DNA from: a virus
DNA length: 54,503 nt
Strand: one strand, 5' to 3'
Virus record (IMG/VR): IMGVR_UViG_3300031957_001318
Coordinates: 1 to 54,503 of that record
Part shown: in pieces, positions 54,384 through 54,503 of the stretch
How positions within the stretch are numbered: the first letter of the stretch is position 1
How the letters are laid out: the number at the start of each line of letters is the position of its first letter
Position numbers and translations under genes: made by a program
The notes under the pieces: generated by a model
The model's input: the letters and a program-made list of their open reading frames with translations, nothing else
Told to the model about the DNA's origin: nothing
Databases searched by the model: none

Positions 54384-54503
54384 TCACCGGCCTTTTTCTT
54401 CAACGCGCGTATTCCGATAATTATAGCAATCACCGCGTCTATTGTCAGTCCGGCCCATAAAGCGCTTTCCATCAAACCAAGAAACCAATCCACCATAAGA
54501 GCC
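54384..54503 (-). CDS. 3' end of the junction-spanning membrane protein
   Basis: Bases 54384-54412 supply the last codons (through TGA at 54384-86) of the 142-residue membrane protein whose start is at 400; bases 54413-54503 duplicate 1-91. It is not a separate gene. Three bases after its stop the ATG of the single-pass protein follows. Confidence 0.85.
   Translation of the reverse strand, partial: GSYGGLVSWFDGKRFMGRTDNRRGDCYNYRNTRVEEKGR
54413..54503. repeat. Terminal direct repeat, right copy
   Basis: Identical to bases 1-91. One copy should be removed when the sequence is treated as circular. Confidence 0.93.

Noticed and set aside
1-54503. CRISPR array, integrase, repressor or insertion sequence
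   Set aside because: No regular repeat-spacer pattern, no recombinase motif and no transposase seen anywhere in the window.

Overview
This window is a complete tailed-phage genome (Caudoviricetes, siphovirus-like). The first 91 bases recur exactly as the last 91, and a membrane-protein gene that runs off base 1 is completed by the bases before the terminal copy. The sequence is therefore best read as a circular assembly of about 54,412 bp. Capsid, tail, lysis and replication genes are all present. I see no integrase, excisionase or repressor, so a lytic life style is the simplest reading. Protein style points to an alphaproteobacterial host, possibly a marine Rhodobacterales: small Rz/Rz1 pair, DUF1073-type portal, cysteine-rich tail hub, class II ribonucleotide reductase, ThyX and a sulfotransferase. 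The host call is inference.

The genome has two divergent arms that meet in a repeat-rich, probable origin region at about 31.9-32.3 kb. Leftward (minus strand): small early-type genes (26.1-31.9 kb), a candidate small terminase (28.9 kb), the large terminase (24.7-26.0), portal (21.1-22.5), coiled-coil and structural genes, a tailspike-like beta-helix protein (17.5-19.4), protease/scaffold, decoration and major capsid proteins (14.9-17.4), a sulfotransferase, connector and completion proteins (8.9-13.9), tail tube, frameshifted tail chaperones, tape measure and tail tip (0.6-7.8). Across the circular junction come the lysis genes (52.6-54.4 kb plus 1-0.6 kb) and a last minus-strand group (49.4-52.4 kb).

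Rightward (plus strand, 32.3-49.4 kb): Toprim/ATPase primase-helicase, SLOG protein, SF2 helicase, VRR-NUC nuclease, YqaJ exonuclease, SSB, DNA methyltransferase, HD phosphohydrolase, dUTPase, class II ribonucleotide reductase, ThyX, DnaN sliding clamp and a phosphoribosyltransferase-like protein. Three homing-type endonuclease genes (two GIY-YIG, one HNH) sit among them. No DNA polymerase was found, so the phage clamp and primase-helicase probably work with the host replicase.

The leftward late arm is interrupted by plus-strand islands at 7.1, 7.9-8.85, 10.4-10.9, 11.4-12.1, 14.0 and 22.6-24.7 kb. Most have their own sigma70-like promoter, and three share TTGACAGGC plus AA. They encode an RNA ligase directly followed by tRNA-Asn, a polynucleotide-kinase-like P-loop protein, a deaminase and a chain of tiny coupled ORFs. 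Ligase, kinase and tRNA together suggest an RNA/tRNA repair function against host anticodon nucleases.

Other notable items are a -1 frameshift in the tail chaperone genes, a long hairpin that buries the ribosome site of a GIY-YIG endonuclease, a promoter/terminator-bounded candidate small RNA at 52.4-52.55 kb, and many ATGA-coupled membrane microproteins. All functional names are from reading the sequence; no database search was possible.
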